Positions 52,373 to 62,412 are shown, counted from the first letter of the stretch. The stretch is DNA of 64,000 bases from Nocardioides furvisabuli (GCF_021083185.1 NZ_JAIGQB010000002.1:124001-188000), one strand, 5' to 3'. Notes: generated by a model not told the origin, from the sequence alone. Numbers and translations are program-made.

Positions 52373-53487
52373 GCAACGACGACAACCGCCCGGTCAACGG
52401 TCCCGACGGGACGCCCGAGCCCTACAGCGACGAGACGGGCGCCCAGTCGCACGTGCCGGCGCGCACGCCGGCCGACCCGATCGCCGACCCCGGCCTGCCG
52501 CCGCACACGTGGCGCCCGACCGACGTCGACCCCAAGGCCGAGAAGCGTGCCGAGCGCCAGATCGCAGCGATGTTCATCGCCGCCATGATCAGCGCCGTCC
52601 TCTTCGTGGTCGCCTACTTCTCCTTCTCGGTCGGCGACAACTGGGACACGTTCCTCGGGTTGGGTGCCTCGACGGTGTCGCTCGGGGTCACGCTCGGGGT
52701 CAGCCTGCTGCTCATCGGCACCGGCATCATCCACCTCGCGCGCAAGCTCATGGCCGACGCCGAGATGGTCGAGATGCGGCACCCGGCTGCCTCTCCCCCG
52801 GAGGACCGCGAGGCCACCGTCGCCGCCCTCAACGCGGGCCTCGACGAGGCCGGCATCGGCCGTCGCCCGCTCGTGCGCAACACCATGATCGGCGCCGTCG
52901 GCGTCCTGGGGCTGCCCGCCGTCGTGCTGCTGCGCGACCTGGCCCCCGGTGACGCCCTCGACATCGACAAGCTCGCCCACACCCTCTGGAAGCCGGGGAT
53001 GCGCCTCGTGCGCGACGTCGTCGGCACCCCGATCCTGGCCAGCGAGATCGAGGTCGGCGACCTCATCAACGCCGCCCCCGAGGCGATGTTCCCCTCCGAG
53101 GAGAACGGCTACCCCGAGCTCGAGGGCGCGGAGGAGCAGTCGGAGAAGGCCAAGGGTGCCATCATCATCGTCCGGATGGACCCCGACGAGCTGACGCCGG
53201 CGACGCAGCCGGACAAGTGGACCGTCGACGGGATCATCTGCTACTCCAAGATCTGCACCCACGTGGGTTGCCCGATCTCCCTCTACGAGCGCACCACGCA
53301 CCACGTGCTGTGCCCGTGCCACCAGTCGACCTTCGACCTGGCGGACGGCGCCAAGGTCGTCTTCGGTCCGGCTGCCCGCCCCCTTCCCCAGCTGCCGATC
53401 AAGGTGGACGAAGAGGGCTACCTGGTCGCCCAGAGTGACTTCACTGAGCCCATCGGGGCCAGCTTTTGGGAGCGTGAGAAGCTGTGA
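52369..53487 (+). CDS. qcrA: Rieske iron-sulfur subunit of the bc1 complex
   Basis: The 372-residue protein has an acidic N-terminus, three membrane helices (about 65-195) and a Rieske domain with CTHVGCPISLYE and CPCHQSTFDL, the two Cys-x-His pairs holding the 2Fe-2S cluster. The three-helix anchor is characteristic of Actinobacteria. It overlaps qcrC and qcrB as GTGA at both ends. Confidence 0.94.
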   Translation: MSNDDNRPVNGPDGTPEPYSDETGAQSHVPARTPADPIADPGLPPHTWRPTDVDPKAEKRAERQIAAMFIAAMISAVLFVVAYFSFSVGDNWDTFLGLGASTVSLGVTLGVSLLLIGTGIIHLARKLMADAEMVEMRHPAASPPEDREATVAALNAGLDEAGIGRRPLVRNTMIGAVGVLGLPAVVLLRDLAPGDALDIDKLAHTLWKPGMRLVRDVVGTPILASEIEVGDLINAAPEAMFPSEENGYPELEGAEEQSEKAKGAIIIVRMDPDELTPATQPDKWTVDGIICYSKICTHVGCPISLYERTTHHVLCPCHQSTFDLADGAKVVFGPAARPLPQLPIKVDEEGYLVAQSDFTEPIGASFWEREKL

Positions 53488-55238
53488 GCATCGACACCAG
53501 CAAGGTTGCCTCGAGCAACGGCACCGAGGCAGCCACCGCCTCCAAGCCCGGCCGTGCCGGATCGCTGGCCACGTGGGCCGACGACCGCCTGGGCCTGGCC
53601 ACGGCGATGAAGAAGAACCTCCGCAAGGTCTTCCCCGACCACTGGTCGTTCATGCTCGGCGAGATCGCGCTGTGGAGCTTCGTCGTGCTCCTCCTCACCG
53701 GTGTGTTCCTCACCCTGTGGTTCAACCCGTCGATGGGTCACATCACCTACGAGGGCTCCTACGACCAGCTCCGCGGCGTCGGGATGTCGGAGTCGATGGC
53801 CTCGACCCTGCACATCTCCTTCGACGTGCGCGGCGGCCTGCTGATGCGCCAGATGCACCACTGGGCCGCGACGGTCTTCGTCGCCTCGATGATGGTCCAC
53901 CTGCTGCGCGTCGCCTTCACCGGCGCCTACCGCAAGCCCCGCGAGCTCAACTGGGTCATCGGCTGCCTGCTGCTGCTGCTCGGCACCCTCGAGGGCTTCA
54001 CCGGCTACTCGCTCCCCGACGACCTGCTCTCGGGCACCGGCGTCCGTGCTGCTGACGGCTTCCTGAAGGCCACGCCGGTCGTCGGCACCTACATGTCGTT
54101 CCTGCTCTTCGGTGGCGAGTTCCCGGGTGAGTCGATCATCCCGCGCCTCTACATCATCCACGTCCTGCTGATCCCCGGGATCCTGCTGGCCCTCATCGCG
54201 GCCCACATGCTGCTGCTCGTCTACCACAAGCACACGCAGTGGCCCGGGCCCGGCCGCACCGAGCAGAACGTCGTCGGCTTCCCGATGCTGCCCGTGTACG
54301 CCGCCAAGGCCGGTGGCTTCTTCTTCATGGTCTTCGGCGTCATCGCCCTCATGGGCGGCCTGATGACGATCAACCCGCTGTGGAAGTTCGGCCCCTACGA
54401 CCCCACGAAGGTCACGGCGGGCTCGCAGCCCGACTGGTACATGGGCTGGCCCGACGGCCTCCTGCGCATCATCCCCACGGGCTGGGAGTCGGTGATCTTC
54501 GGCTACACCATCTCGTGGAACGTGATGCTGCCGATCCTGATCGTGCCCCCGCTGATGCTGGTCATCCTGATGCTCCTGCCCTTCATCGAGGGTTGGATCA
54601 CCGGCGACAAGCGGGACCACCACCTGCTGCAGCGCCCGCGCAACGCGCCGACGCGCACCGCGGTGATGGTGGCCCTGATGACCTTCTACGGTCTCGCCTG
54701 GGCTGCCGGTGGCAACGACATCATCGCCATCAAGCTCGACGCGAGCATCAACCAGATCACCTACTTCATGCGTGTCGCGATCTTCCTCGGCCCGCTGCTG
54801 GCGTTCTGGATCACGCGCCGCTGGTGCATCTCGCTGCAGCGCCACGACAACGACAAGCTGCTGCACGGCTACGAGACGGGCATCATCACCCGCTCCCCCG
54901 ACGGGTCGTACGCCGAGCGGCACCTGCCGATCAGCGAGACGGCCGCCTACACGCTCACCGCGCGTGACCGTGACGAGGTCTTCCACGCCAACGGCGACAC
55001 CGACGCCGCCGGCGTGGCCGCGCCCAACACGCGCTCGGAGAAGCTGCGGGCCAAGCTCTCGACGTGGATGTACGTCCACAACGTGCAGAAGCCCACCCGG
55101 GCCGAGCTCGAGGCGGCGCACCACCACGCCGAGCACGAGGCGGAGCTCCAGGCAGGTCTCGACCACCCGGTCGACGGTCACCAGTTCGACGACCACCACC
55201 TGCGCGACGCCGACGAGGTTCCGCTGCGCGACCACTGA
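53484..55238 (+). CDS. qcrB: Cytochrome b subunit of the bc1 complex
   Basis: The 584-residue membrane protein has heme-b ligand blocks (MRQMHHWAATVFVASMMVHL and LIAAHMLLLVYHKHTQWPG) and a quinol-site PDWY (SQPDWYMGWPDG) in place of PEWY. The long C-terminal tail (about 60 residues, His/Asp rich: HQFDDHHLRDADEVPLRDH) is typical of actinobacterial QcrB. It is the target of known mycobacterial bc1 inhibitors in homologues. Last gene of the operon. Confidence 0.94.
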   Translation: MSIDTSKVASSNGTEAATASKPGRAGSLATWADDRLGLATAMKKNLRKVFPDHWSFMLGEIALWSFVVLLLTGVFLTLWFNPSMGHITYEGSYDQLRGVGMSESMASTLHISFDVRGGLLMRQMHHWAATVFVASMMVHLLRVAFTGAYRKPRELNWVIGCLLLLLGTLEGFTGYSLPDDLLSGTGVRAADGFLKATPVVGTYMSFLLFGGEFPGESIIPRLYIIHVLLIPGILLALIAAHMLLLVYHKHTQWPGPGRTEQNVVGFPMLPVYAAKAGGFFFMVFGVIALMGGLMTINPLWKFGPYDPTKVTAGSQPDWYMGWPDGLLRIIPTGWESVIFGYTISWNVMLPILIVPPLMLVILMLLPFIEGWITGDKRDHHLLQRPRNAPTRTAVMVALMTFYGLAWAAGGNDIIAIKLDASINQITYFMRVAIFLGPLLAFWITRRWCISLQRHDNDKLLHGYETGIITRSPDGSYAERHLPISETAAYTLTARDRDEVFHANGDTDAAGVAAPNTRSEKLRAKLSTWMYVHNVQKPTRAELEAAHHHAEHEAELQAGLDHPVDGHQFDDHHLRDADEVPLRDH

Positions 55239-55257
55239 GTCGCTCGTACGACGTCAC

Positions 55258-55300
55258 ACGACGAAGGCCCGCCGGGATGATCCCGGCGGGCCTTCGTCGT
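55258..55300. terminator. 20-bp hairpin after qcrB
   Basis: A 17-bp perfect core (55261-55277 with 55281-55297, TGA loop) extends by three further pairs. It lies 20 bases past the qcrB stop. Confidence 0.7.
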
Positions 55301-55368
55301 CTGCGGGGCCAGCTGTCGGCGTACGCCCCCGTCGGCGGTGCGTGGGCCACCTGCGGGGTGCGCAGGAG

Positions 55369-55416
55369 GTGGGTGGGACACCTTTCGCCCGCGCAGCGGT
55401 GAGTGAGACATCTTCC
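55369..55416. repeat. Degenerate 18-bp direct repeat, period 30 bp
   Basis: GTGGGTGGGACACCTTTC and GTGAGTGAGACATCTTCC match at 14 of 18 positions in the gene-free gap between qcrB and the L,D-transpeptidase. The rest of that gap holds only the terminator. It resembles an insertion-element end or a tandem protein-binding site, but neither is proven. Confidence 0.35.
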
Positions 55417-55488
55417 GAGCCGCCAGAACCTGCCTCACGCACCGCTCCCCCGGCGCCGAAGCACAGCCAGCGGGAGCGGTCCGAGACG

Positions 55489-56715
55489 TCAGGAAAGGGC
55501 GGAGCCGGACTTCCAGTCGGCCGGCGAGAGGTTCCAGTCGCCGTAGCCGTTCTCGAGCGTCATCCGTCGCTCGGAGCCGACCACCTCGACGACGTCGCCG
55601 CGGCGGGTGCGCTCGTAGAGCCAGGCCGCGTCGGCCAGGCTCATCCCGACGCAGCCGTGCGAGACGTTGGCACTGCCCTGGGAGCCGGCCGACCAGGGCG
55701 CGGCGTGGAGGAACTCGCCGGAGTAGGTGACACGCAGGGCGTACTGCACGTTCGAGAGGTCGTAGAACTCCGGGTCGCTCTCGTCGACCCCGAGAGTGGC
55801 GGCGCTCATCCGCTTGCGCCGGAACGTCTCGATGATGACCTTGGTGCCGGAGCGGGTCTCCCAACCGGCCTTGCCGGCGCTGATCGGCATTGTCCGGGCG
55901 AGCTCGCCGTTGATGAAGGTGCGCATGGTGTGGGTGCGCACGTCCACCTTGCTGACGACCGCGTCGCCGATGGTGAAGTCGATGCTGCGCGCCTCCTGGC
56001 CGTAGATGCCGTTGCCCGCCGGGAGGCTGTTGATGTCGAGGTCGACGGACACCTCCGTGCCGGGCTTCCAGTAGCTCGTCGGGCGCCAGTGGGCCTCCCG
56101 GTCGCTGAGCCAGTACCACGATCCTCGCTGTGACGGCGTGCTGCTGACCTGCATGTGCTCCTCGAACAGGGCGCGGTCGCTCACGGGCAGGTCGAAGGTG
56201 ACCACGACCGGCATCCCGACGCCGACGGTCTCCCCGTCCAGCGGCGCGACGGCGGCGAAGGTCTGCTCGTCCAGGCTGAGGTCGACGGTGCTGAAGGTCC
56301 GCGTGCGCTCGACGCTGCGGCCGTCGGACCGGGTCGCGGACGCGGTGATCGTGTAGTCGGTGCCGGGCTCGAGCAGCGTCGAGGCCGTCCACCGGCCGCC
56401 CGCGACCGAGCCGTCGACCACGCCGGCAGCCGAGGCGACGCGTACGTCGTCCAGGGTGCCGCCCGACGTGCCGACCGTGACCGGCGCGTCGATCGGCACC
56501 GCGGTCGGGTCGGCGAAGCTGGTGGTGAGGCGTACGGGTTCCGGGGCGGGCGTCGCAGACGTCGCGGGGTCTCCGGGACCCTCCTCGTGTGTGGCGCTGT
56601 CGTCCGTCGAGCAGGCGACGAGCGTGCCGGTCAGGACGAGCAGCGCCGCGGCCGCCGACGTACGACGTCGGAGCAGGTGCGTGCCGGGCAGCGGTGCGAG
56701 CGCGCGAGCAGGCAT
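55489..56715 (-). CDS. Lipoprotein L,D-transpeptidase (Ig-YkuD)
   Basis: The 408-residue protein has a lipobox (LTGTLVACST, Cys about 35), one or two Ig-like domains (about 60-250) and a YkuD domain with VSHGCVGMSLADAAWLY holding the catalytic His and Cys. It would make 3-3 cross-links in peptidoglycan from the outer face of the membrane. GGGGGA lies eight bases before the ATG. It separates the two halves of the cytochrome locus. Confidence 0.9.
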   Translation of the reverse strand: MPARALAPLPGTHLLRRRTSAAAALLVLTGTLVACSTDDSATHEEGPGDPATSATPAPEPVRLTTSFADPTAVPIDAPVTVGTSGGTLDDVRVASAAGVVDGSVAGGRWTASTLLEPGTDYTITASATRSDGRSVERTRTFSTVDLSLDEQTFAAVAPLDGETVGVGMPVVVTFDLPVSDRALFEEHMQVSSTPSQRGSWYWLSDREAHWRPTSYWKPGTEVSVDLDINSLPAGNGIYGQEARSIDFTIGDAVVSKVDVRTHTMRTFINGELARTMPISAGKAGWETRSGTKVIIETFRRKRMSAATLGVDESDPEFYDLSNVQYALRVTYSGEFLHAAPWSAGSQGSANVSHGCVGMSLADAAWLYERTRRGDVVEVVGSERRMTLENGYGDWNLSPADWKSGSALS

Positions 56716-56759
56716 CTGACGAATCCCCCAGGTGGAGCGAGTGACGAGCAGGTGGAACA

Positions 56760-56799
56760 GGAAGAGCCCGTCCAGCCTACGGCGTGGACGGGCTCTTCC
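56760..56799. terminator. 15-bp hairpin after ctaCDF
   Basis: GGAAGAGCCCGTCCA pairs perfectly with TGGACGGGCTCTTCC around a 10-base loop, 22 bases past the ctaF stop. It should end the minus-strand operon. Confidence 0.6.
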
Positions 56800-56820
56800 G
56801 AAGACGGCGAGCGACGAGGC

Positions 56821-57219
56821 TCAGTGGGCGTGCTCACCCCGGTAGTACTCGAACACGAAGCCGCAGGCGACGACAGCGCCGACGGTGAAGCCGATGATCA
56901 CCAGCCACCACGCGGCGAACGCGGTGCCGTAGACGATCACGCCGAGCGCGAGCGCGCACCACAGCGGCCACCAGGAGTAGGGCGGGAAGAAGCCCAGCTC
57001 GCCGGCACCCTCCGCGATCTCACCCTCCTTGCGGTCCTCGGGACGCGGATCCATGCGCGAGGCGTGGAAGCCGAGGTAGAGGGTGACCATGCCGAAGAGC
57101 AGCGCCGTCATGACCAGGGCGGACGTGCCGGTCCAGTCCCCGGAGAGGAACCAGTACGCCGGCGCGACGACCGCCACGAACAGTGCGGTGATCCCGAAGA
57201 TCCAAGCCTCGGCCTTCAT
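56821..57219 (-). CDS. ctaF: Cytochrome c oxidase subunit IV (CtaF)
   Basis: The 132-residue protein has four membrane helices ([80 protein letters not shown]), as in actinobacterial subunit IV. Its ATG overlaps the ctaD stop as ATGA. Confidence 0.88.
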   Translation of the reverse strand: MKAEAWIFGITALFVAVVAPAYWFLSGDWTGTSALVMTALLFGMVTLYLGFHASRMDPRPEDRKEGEIAEGAGELGFFPPYSWWPLWCALALGVIVYGTAFAAWWLVIIGFTVGAVVACGFVFEYYRGEHAH

Positions 57220-58979
57220 CGACCGTCCTCCTCGTTGTCCTCGACACGGTCGCGGAGCATCTCCTCGCGTCCGTGCACGTCAGGTGCGTCGGCGACGTCG
57301 CCGTTGCGCTCTGCCTCGTTGTCACCGAGCTCCATCAGCGCGACCTCGGGGTGGTGCAGGTCGAACGCCGGGGACTCCGAACGGATGCGCGGGAGGCTGA
57401 CGAAGTTGTGGCGCGGCGGCGGGCAGCTGGTGGCCCACTCGAGCGAGCGGCCCCAGCCCCACGGGTCGTCCACCTCGACCTTCGGGCCCTTGGCGGACAC
57501 GTAGACGTTGTAGAGGAACGGGAGCGTGGAGGCGCCCAGCAGGAAGGCACCCACCGTGGAGATCTGGTTCAGCGTGGTGAAGCCGTCCTCGGGCAGGTAG
57601 TCGGCGTAGCGACGGGGCATGCCCTCGACACCGAGCCAGTGCTGCACCAGGAAGGTGAGGTGGAAGCCGATGAACAGGATCCAGAAGTGCAGCTTGCCGA
57701 GACGCTCGTCGAGCATCTTGCCGGTCATCTTCGGCCACCAGAAGTAGAAGCCGGCGAACATCGCGAACACCACGGTGCCGAACACGACGTAGTGGAAGTG
57801 CGCCACCACGAAGTAGGAGTCGGAGACGTGGAAGTCCAGCGGCGGGCTTGCCAGGATCACGCCGGTGAGACCACCGAAGAGGAAGGTCGTCAAGAAGCCG
57901 ACCGACCAGAGCATCGGGGTGTCGAAGGACAGGGATCCGCCCCACATCGTGCCGATCCAGTTGAAGAACTTCACACCCGTCGGCACGGCGATGAGGAACG
58001 TCATGCCGGAGAAGAACGGCAGGTCGACCGCACCGGTGACGTACATGTGGTGGGCCCACACGGCCACCGACAGCATCGCGATGCCGAGGGTGGCGGCCAC
58101 CAGGCCGACGTAGCCGAAGATCGGCTTGCGGCTGAAGACCGGGAGGATCTCGGAGATGATGCCGAAGAACGGCAGGGCGATGATGTAGACCTCTGGGTGG
58201 CCGAAGAACCAGAACAGGTGCTGCCACAGGATGGGCCCGCCGTGCGACGGGTCGAACACGTGGGCACCGAGGATCCGGTCGGCCTCCAGCGACAGCAGCG
58301 CGCCGGCGAGGATCGGGAAGACCAGGATCACCAGCATCGAGGTGATCAGCGTGTTCCACACGAAGATCGGCATCCGGAACATGGTCATGCCGGGCGCGCG
58401 CATGCAGATGATGGTGGTGATGAAGTTGACGCCACCGAGGATGGAGCCGAGGCCGGCCATCCAGAGGCCCATGATCCAGAGGTCACCGCCGACGCCGGGG
58501 CTGCGGACCGCGTCCGAGAGCGGCGTGTAGGCGAACCAGCCGAAGTCGGCGGCACCCTGCGGCGTGAGGAAGCCCGAGGCGGCGATGAGGCCACCGAACA
58601 GGAACAGCCAGTAGCTGAACATGTTCAGGCGCGGGAACGCCACGTCGGGGGCACCGATCTGCAGCGGCATGATCACGTTGGCGAAGCCGAAGAACAGCGG
58701 CGTCGCGAAGAGCAGCAGCATGATCGTGCCGTGCATCGTGAACAGCTGGTTGTAGAGCTGGTCGTTGACGATCTGCGAGCCGGGGTAGGCCAGCTCGGAC
58801 CGGATCAGCATCGCCATGACGCCAGCGATGAGGAACCAGGCGAACGACGTGATCAGGTACATCTTGCCGATCAGCTTGTGATCGGTGGTCGTCAGCAGGC
58901 GCACGGCCTGCTGGCCGAGCGGCTTGCGCTCCGGCGGCGGCGCCGCGGCGTGCGGTGCGGAAGTGGTTGCGGCGCTCAC
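57216..58979 (-). CDS. ctaD: Cytochrome c oxidase subunit I
   Basis: The 587-residue protein has twelve helices and COX1 blocks: [20 protein letters not shown] near the low-spin heme, [20 protein letters not shown] carrying the CuB His and the His-Tyr crosslink, and [20 protein letters not shown] for the two axial heme His. The residue before Tyr reads SDSYF where many actinobacterial enzymes have HDTYF. The C-terminal 75 residues are hydrophilic. It overlaps ctaC (GTGA) and ctaF (ATGA). Confidence 0.95.
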   Translation of the reverse strand: MSAATTSAPHAAAPPPERKPLGQQAVRLLTTTDHKLIGKMYLITSFAWFLIAGVMAMLIRSELAYPGSQIVNDQLYNQLFTMHGTIMLLLFATPLFFGFANVIMPLQIGAPDVAFPRLNMFSYWLFLFGGLIAASGFLTPQGAADFGWFAYTPLSDAVRSPGVGGDLWIMGLWMAGLGSILGGVNFITTIICMRAPGMTMFRMPIFVWNTLITSMLVILVFPILAGALLSLEADRILGAHVFDPSHGGPILWQHLFWFFGHPEVYIIALPFFGIISEILPVFSRKPIFGYVGLVAATLGIAMLSVAVWAHHMYVTGAVDLPFFSGMTFLIAVPTGVKFFNWIGTMWGGSLSFDTPMLWSVGFLTTFLFGGLTGVILASPPLDFHVSDSYFVVAHFHYVVFGTVVFAMFAGFYFWWPKMTGKMLDERLGKLHFWILFIGFHLTFLVQHWLGVEGMPRRYADYLPEDGFTTLNQISTVGAFLLGASTLPFLYNVYVSAKGPKVEVDDPWGWGRSLEWATSCPPPRHNFVSLPRIRSESPAFDLHHPEVALMELGDNEAERNGDVADAPDVHGREEMLRDRVEDNEEDGR

Positions 58980-59902
58980 TCGTTGCTTCCTTCCGAGTCG
59001 TCCTCGAGGCCGACCTGGTCCCGGACGTAGCTGCCACCGAGCAGCGGGGAGTCGGCGGTGTTGCCGGCTTCGGCGAGCTCGGCGAGGTAGGCGTCGTACT
59101 CGGCCTGGCTCACGACCTCGACGTTGAAGAGCATCCGCGAGTGCGAGACACCGCAGAGCTCATAGCACTTGCCGGCGTAGGTGCCCTCGACGGTCGGGGT
59201 GACCTGGAGCTTGTTCACGCGGCCGGGGATCACGTCCATCTTCACGAGGAAGGACGGCACGCCGAAGTCGTGGATGACGTCGGGCGAGTGCAGGTTGAAC
59301 TGGACCGTCCGGTCGACGGGGAGGTAGAGCGTGGGGATGACGCGGCCGGTGCCGGAGAAGTAGACGTAGTCGTCGTAGGCGAAGTCGGGCTCGCCGTTGT
59401 CGTCCTCACCCGCGGTCGCGGTCGGGTCCTGCTCGCCGACGCCGTAGTTGAAGGTCCACGACCACTGCTGGCCCATGACCTCGACGGTCAGGTCGGGCTC
59501 GGGCTCGATCTTGATGACCTCGTCCTGCACGCGGACGGTGTGGAAGAAGAACACCACGCACATCAGCACGGGAGCGATCGTGTAGAAGACCTCGAGGGGC
59601 AGGTTGTAGCGCGTCTGCCGCGGCACCTCGTCGTCGCTGCGGCGGCGGAACTTCACCACGGCGTAGAAGATCAGGCCCCAGACGATGACGCCGGTCACCA
59701 TGGCGGCGACCCAGGCCCACTTCCAGAGCTCGTAGGTGTAGGGACCCTGGGCCGTGGCCCGGTCGGGCATGGCGAGGTTCTTGATCTGGTGCGTGTCGGC
59801 CTCCGAGCATCCGGCCAGCACCAGCATCGTCACGCCCAGCAGCGCGATCTTCAGGCTGCGCCGCATCGGCGCGCCCGAAAGCTTGGGGACTTGCAGACCC
59901 AC
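58976..59902 (-). CDS. ctaC: Cytochrome c oxidase subunit II
   Basis: The 308-residue lipoprotein has a leader with lipobox ([10 protein letters not shown]), two membrane helices and the CuA motif [20 protein letters not shown] with the two Cys, His and Met ligands. The GTG at 59902 has GAGAGAGG seven bases upstream; an internal ATG at 59866, just before [10 protein letters not shown], is possible. It leads the ctaC-ctaD-ctaF operon. Confidence 0.94.
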   Translation of the reverse strand: MGLQVPKLSGAPMRRSLKIALLGVTMLVLAGCSEADTHQIKNLAMPDRATAQGPYTYELWKWAWVAAMVTGVIVWGLIFYAVVKFRRRSDDEVPRQTRYNLPLEVFYTIAPVLMCVVFFFHTVRVQDEVIKIEPEPDLTVEVMGQQWSWTFNYGVGEQDPTATAGEDDNGEPDFAYDDYVYFSGTGRVIPTLYLPVDRTVQFNLHSPDVIHDFGVPSFLVKMDVIPGRVNKLQVTPTVEGTYAGKCYELCGVSHSRMLFNVEVVSQAEYDAYLAELAEAGNTADSPLLGGSYVRDQVGLEDDSEGSNE

Positions 59903-60031
59903 TGACGAGCCTCTCTCTCGGTCCTTTTTCGACGTAGGAAGAGTATCCCCAACCGCCCCCAACGTCCCGGGCAGGGTCGGGTGTCGGTCGATCTGCCCGA
60001 TCCACGCGCGTGGCAGACCCGCCCCGTGGCA

Positions 60032-60037
60032 TAGGTT
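60032..60037 (+). promoter_or_regulatory. -10 hexamer TAGGTT (leaderless, desulfurase-TusA)
   Basis: TAGGTT, GCCCCT and the GTG at 60044 follow one another; the spacer is 6 bases. Confidence 0.6.
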
Positions 60038-60043
60038 GCCCCT

Positions 60044-61171
60044 GTGAAAGGGGCCGGGGCGGGCGAGGAGTACCTCGACAGCGCCTCCGCCGTGCCGCTC
60101 CACCCGGCCGCCCGCGACGTGCTCCTCGCCGCCCTCGACCAGGGGTACGCCGACCCCCGCCGGCTGCACCGCGCCGGACGCACGGCTCGCCTCCTGCTCG
60201 ACAACGCGCGCGAGGCCACCGCGGACGCTCTCGGCGTGCGTCCCGACGAGGTCACCTTCACCCCCAGCGGCACCCACGCGGTGCACCTGGGGCTGCTGGG
60301 GCTGGTGCGCGGCTCGCGACGCGGCGACGTCGTGGTGCACTCGGCCGTCGAGCACTCCGCGGTGCGCCACGCCGTCGCGTGGGGCGCCCGGTCCGCCGTC
60401 GTCCGGTGCGACCGCGAGGGCAGGGTCGACGCCGGCGACCTCGCCGAGGCAGCCGCGACGCCTGAGGTCGGCGTCGTCGCCCTCCAGGTCGCGAACCACG
60501 AGGTCGGCACCGTGCAGCCCGTCGGCGAGCTCGACCTGCCCGACGACGTCCCGCTCTTCACCGACGCATGCGCCTCGATGGGCCGGCTGCCGCTGCCGGA
60601 CGGCTGGGCCGCGGCTGCCGGGTCGGCGCACAAGTGGGGCGGCCCGGCAGGTGTCGGCGTGCTGCTGGTGCGCAAGCGCGCCCGCTGGCGCAACCCCTTC
60701 CCCGGCGACGACCGGGTCGACGAGCGCTCGACCGGCTTCGAGAACGTCCCCGCCGTGCTCGCCGCGGCCGCGGCACTGCAGGCGGTGGTGGCCGAGCGTG
60801 ACGAGGTCAACGCCCGCCAGCACGCGCTCGTCGACGTCGTACGCCGTCGCGTGGCCGCGGAGGTGCCCGACGTCGAGGTGGTCGGCGACCCGCACCGGCG
60901 GCTCCCCCACCTGGTGACCTTCTCCTGCCTCTACGTCGACGGCGAGGCGCTGGTGACCAAGCTGGACCGTCTCGGCTTCGGCATCGCCAGCGGATCGGCC
61001 TGCACCGCCTCGACCCTCACCCCCAGTCACGTCCTGGAGGCGATGGGGGTGCTGACGCACGGCAACGTCCGGCTCTCGCTCGGGCGGGACACGACACGCA
61101 CCGAGGTGGACGCCTTCTGCGACGCGCTCCCGGGCGTCGTGGCCGAGATCCGTGCGCGCGTGGGGCTCTGA
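60044..61171 (+). CDS. Cysteine desulfurase-like aminotransferase (class V)
   Basis: The 375-residue PLP enzyme has YLDSASAVPLHPAARDVLL, FTPSGTHAVHLGLLGL, NHEVGTVQP, the PLP-Lys in AGSAHKWGGPAGVG and a late active-site Cys in GIASGSACTASTLTPSHVLE. It matches IscS/NifS-type cysteine desulfurases that mobilise sulfur as persulfide. The TusA-like gene starts one base after its stop, so sulfur relay between them is likely. Confidence 0.9.
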   Translation: MKGAGAGEEYLDSASAVPLHPAARDVLLAALDQGYADPRRLHRAGRTARLLLDNAREATADALGVRPDEVTFTPSGTHAVHLGLLGLVRGSRRGDVVVHSAVEHSAVRHAVAWGARSAVVRCDREGRVDAGDLAEAAATPEVGVVALQVANHEVGTVQPVGELDLPDDVPLFTDACASMGRLPLPDGWAAAAGSAHKWGGPAGVGVLLVRKRARWRNPFPGDDRVDERSTGFENVPAVLAAAAALQAVVAERDEVNARQHALVDVVRRRVAAEVPDVEVVGDPHRRLPHLVTFSCLYVDGEALVTKLDRLGFGIASGSACTASTLTPSHVLEAMGVLTHGNVRLSLGRDTTRTEVDAFCDALPGVVAEIRARVGL

Positions 61172-61172
61172 C

Positions 61173-61412
61173 GTGGACGACCCCGTCGACCTCGAGCTCG
61201 ACTGCCGCGAGATGCCGTGCCCGATGCCGGTGATCGAGCTCGCCCGCCACCTCGACGACGTCGAGGTCGGCGGGCTGCTGGCCGTGGTGGCGCGCGACCC
61301 GGCCGCGGCCGTCGACGTGCCGGCGTGGTGCCGGATGAAGCAGCAGGACTACGTCGGTGCGGACACCGCCGACGACGGCGTCCCGCGCTACGTCGTACGC
61401 CGTCTCGGCTGA
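61173..61412 (+). CDS. TusA-like sulfurtransferase
   Basis: The 79-residue protein has the TusA/SirA signature LDCREMPCPMPVIELARHL, whose CPxP cysteine carries persulfide. It follows the cysteine desulfurase gene with a one-base gap and probably accepts its sulfur. The final acceptor (tRNA thiolation, molybdenum cofactor or other) is unknown. Confidence 0.88.
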   Translation: MDDPVDLELDCREMPCPMPVIELARHLDDVEVGGLLAVVARDPAAAVDVPAWCRMKQQDYVGADTADDGVPRYVVRRLG

Positions 61413-61425
61413 CGGCCGGCGGGCC

Positions 61426-62412
61426 TCACGGTCGGATCGTCTCGAGGTGCGGCTCGAAGTCGGCGACGGCCTCGTCGCCGTAGGTCGCTGCGCAGCGGGC
61501 CAGGAAGGCGCTGCGGGAGATCTCGTACTCCTGGGTGCCGACCTGCTCGACGACGTAGACGGCGAGCAGGCAGCCGAGCTGGGCGGCGCGCTCGTGGCCG
61601 AGGCCCCAGCTGAGGGCGGCGAGGAAGCCGGCACGGAAGGCGTCGCCGACGCCGGTGGGCTCGACCTTCTCGATCTCGGGGACGGCCGGGACGACGACGG
61701 ACTCCTCGCCCTCGCGGTCGATGCGCACGCCGGCGGGGCCGAGGGTCACCACCCACGTGCCGACGCGCGAGAGGACCTCCTCGGGGCTCCATCCGGTCTT
61801 CTGGGTGATGAGGCTGGCCTCGTACTCGTTGGAGAACAGGATCTCGGCACCGTCGATCAGCGGCCGGATCAGGTCGCCGTCACCGAAGGCGAGCTGCTGC
61901 GAGGGGTCGGCGAGGAAGCGGTAGCCGCGCTGGCGGCACTCCTCGGTGTGGCGCAGCATCCCCTGCGGGTCGTCGGGGCCGATGATGACGTAGTCGGGCT
62001 CGCCGACGCGGTCGACGATCGGCTTGAGCTCGATCTCGCGCGACTCGCTCATGGCGCCGGCGTAGAAGCTCGCGATCTGCGCCATCGAGGAGTCGTTGGT
62101 GCACACGAAGCGAGCCGTGTGGCGCGTCTCGGAGACGTGCACCGAGTCGCAGTCGACGTTGTGGCGCTGGAGCCACGCGCGGTAGTCGGCGAAGTCCTCA
62201 CCGACGGCCCCGACGAGCACCGGGCGCAGGCCCAGGTTGCCGAGGCCGAAGCAGATGTTGGCCGCGCATCCTCCCCGGCGCACCTCCAGGTCCTCGACCA
62301 GGAAGGACACCGACAGCTTGTCGAGCTGGTCGACGACCAGGCTGTCGGAGAACCTACCCGGGAAGGACATCAGGTGGTCGGTCGCGATGGATCCGGCAAC
62401 GAGGAGGGACAC
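61426..62412 (-). CDS. adoK: Adenosine kinase (PfkB family, AdoK/CbhK-like)
   Basis: The 328-residue protein closely follows the mycobacterial AdoK pattern: GSIATDHLMSFPGRF near the start, SFLVEDLEVRRGGCAANICF, MAQIASFYAGAMSESR and the catalytic PTGVGDAFRAGFLAAL. AdoK-type enzymes phosphorylate adenosine in purine salvage. The GTG at 62412 has a -10 hexamer eight bases upstream, with GGGAGG further away. It is divergent from the small 62477 gene. Confidence 0.87.
   Translation of the reverse strand: MSLLVAGSIATDHLMSFPGRFSDSLVVDQLDKLSVSFLVEDLEVRRGGCAANICFGLGNLGLRPVLVGAVGEDFADYRAWLQRHNVDCDSVHVSETRHTARFVCTNDSSMAQIASFYAGAMSESREIELKPIVDRVGEPDYVIIGPDDPQGMLRHTEECRQRGYRFLADPSQQLAFGDGDLIRPLIDGAEILFSNEYEASLITQKTGWSPEEVLSRVGTWVVTLGPAGVRIDREGEESVVVPAVPEIEKVEPTGVGDAFRAGFLAALSWGLGHERAAQLGCLLAVYVVEQVGTQEYEISRSAFLARCAATYGDEAVADFEPHLETIRP

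Noticed and set aside
55301..55488. Insertion sequence in the gap after qcrB
   Set aside because: Only a degenerate direct repeat and a loose GCGGTG...CACCGC pair are present. There is no transposase frame or target duplication.
57273..59030. A long plus-strand frame antisense to ctaD
   Set aside because: ctaD is unmistakable on the minus strand. The antisense product is Asp/Glu/Arg rich without motifs.
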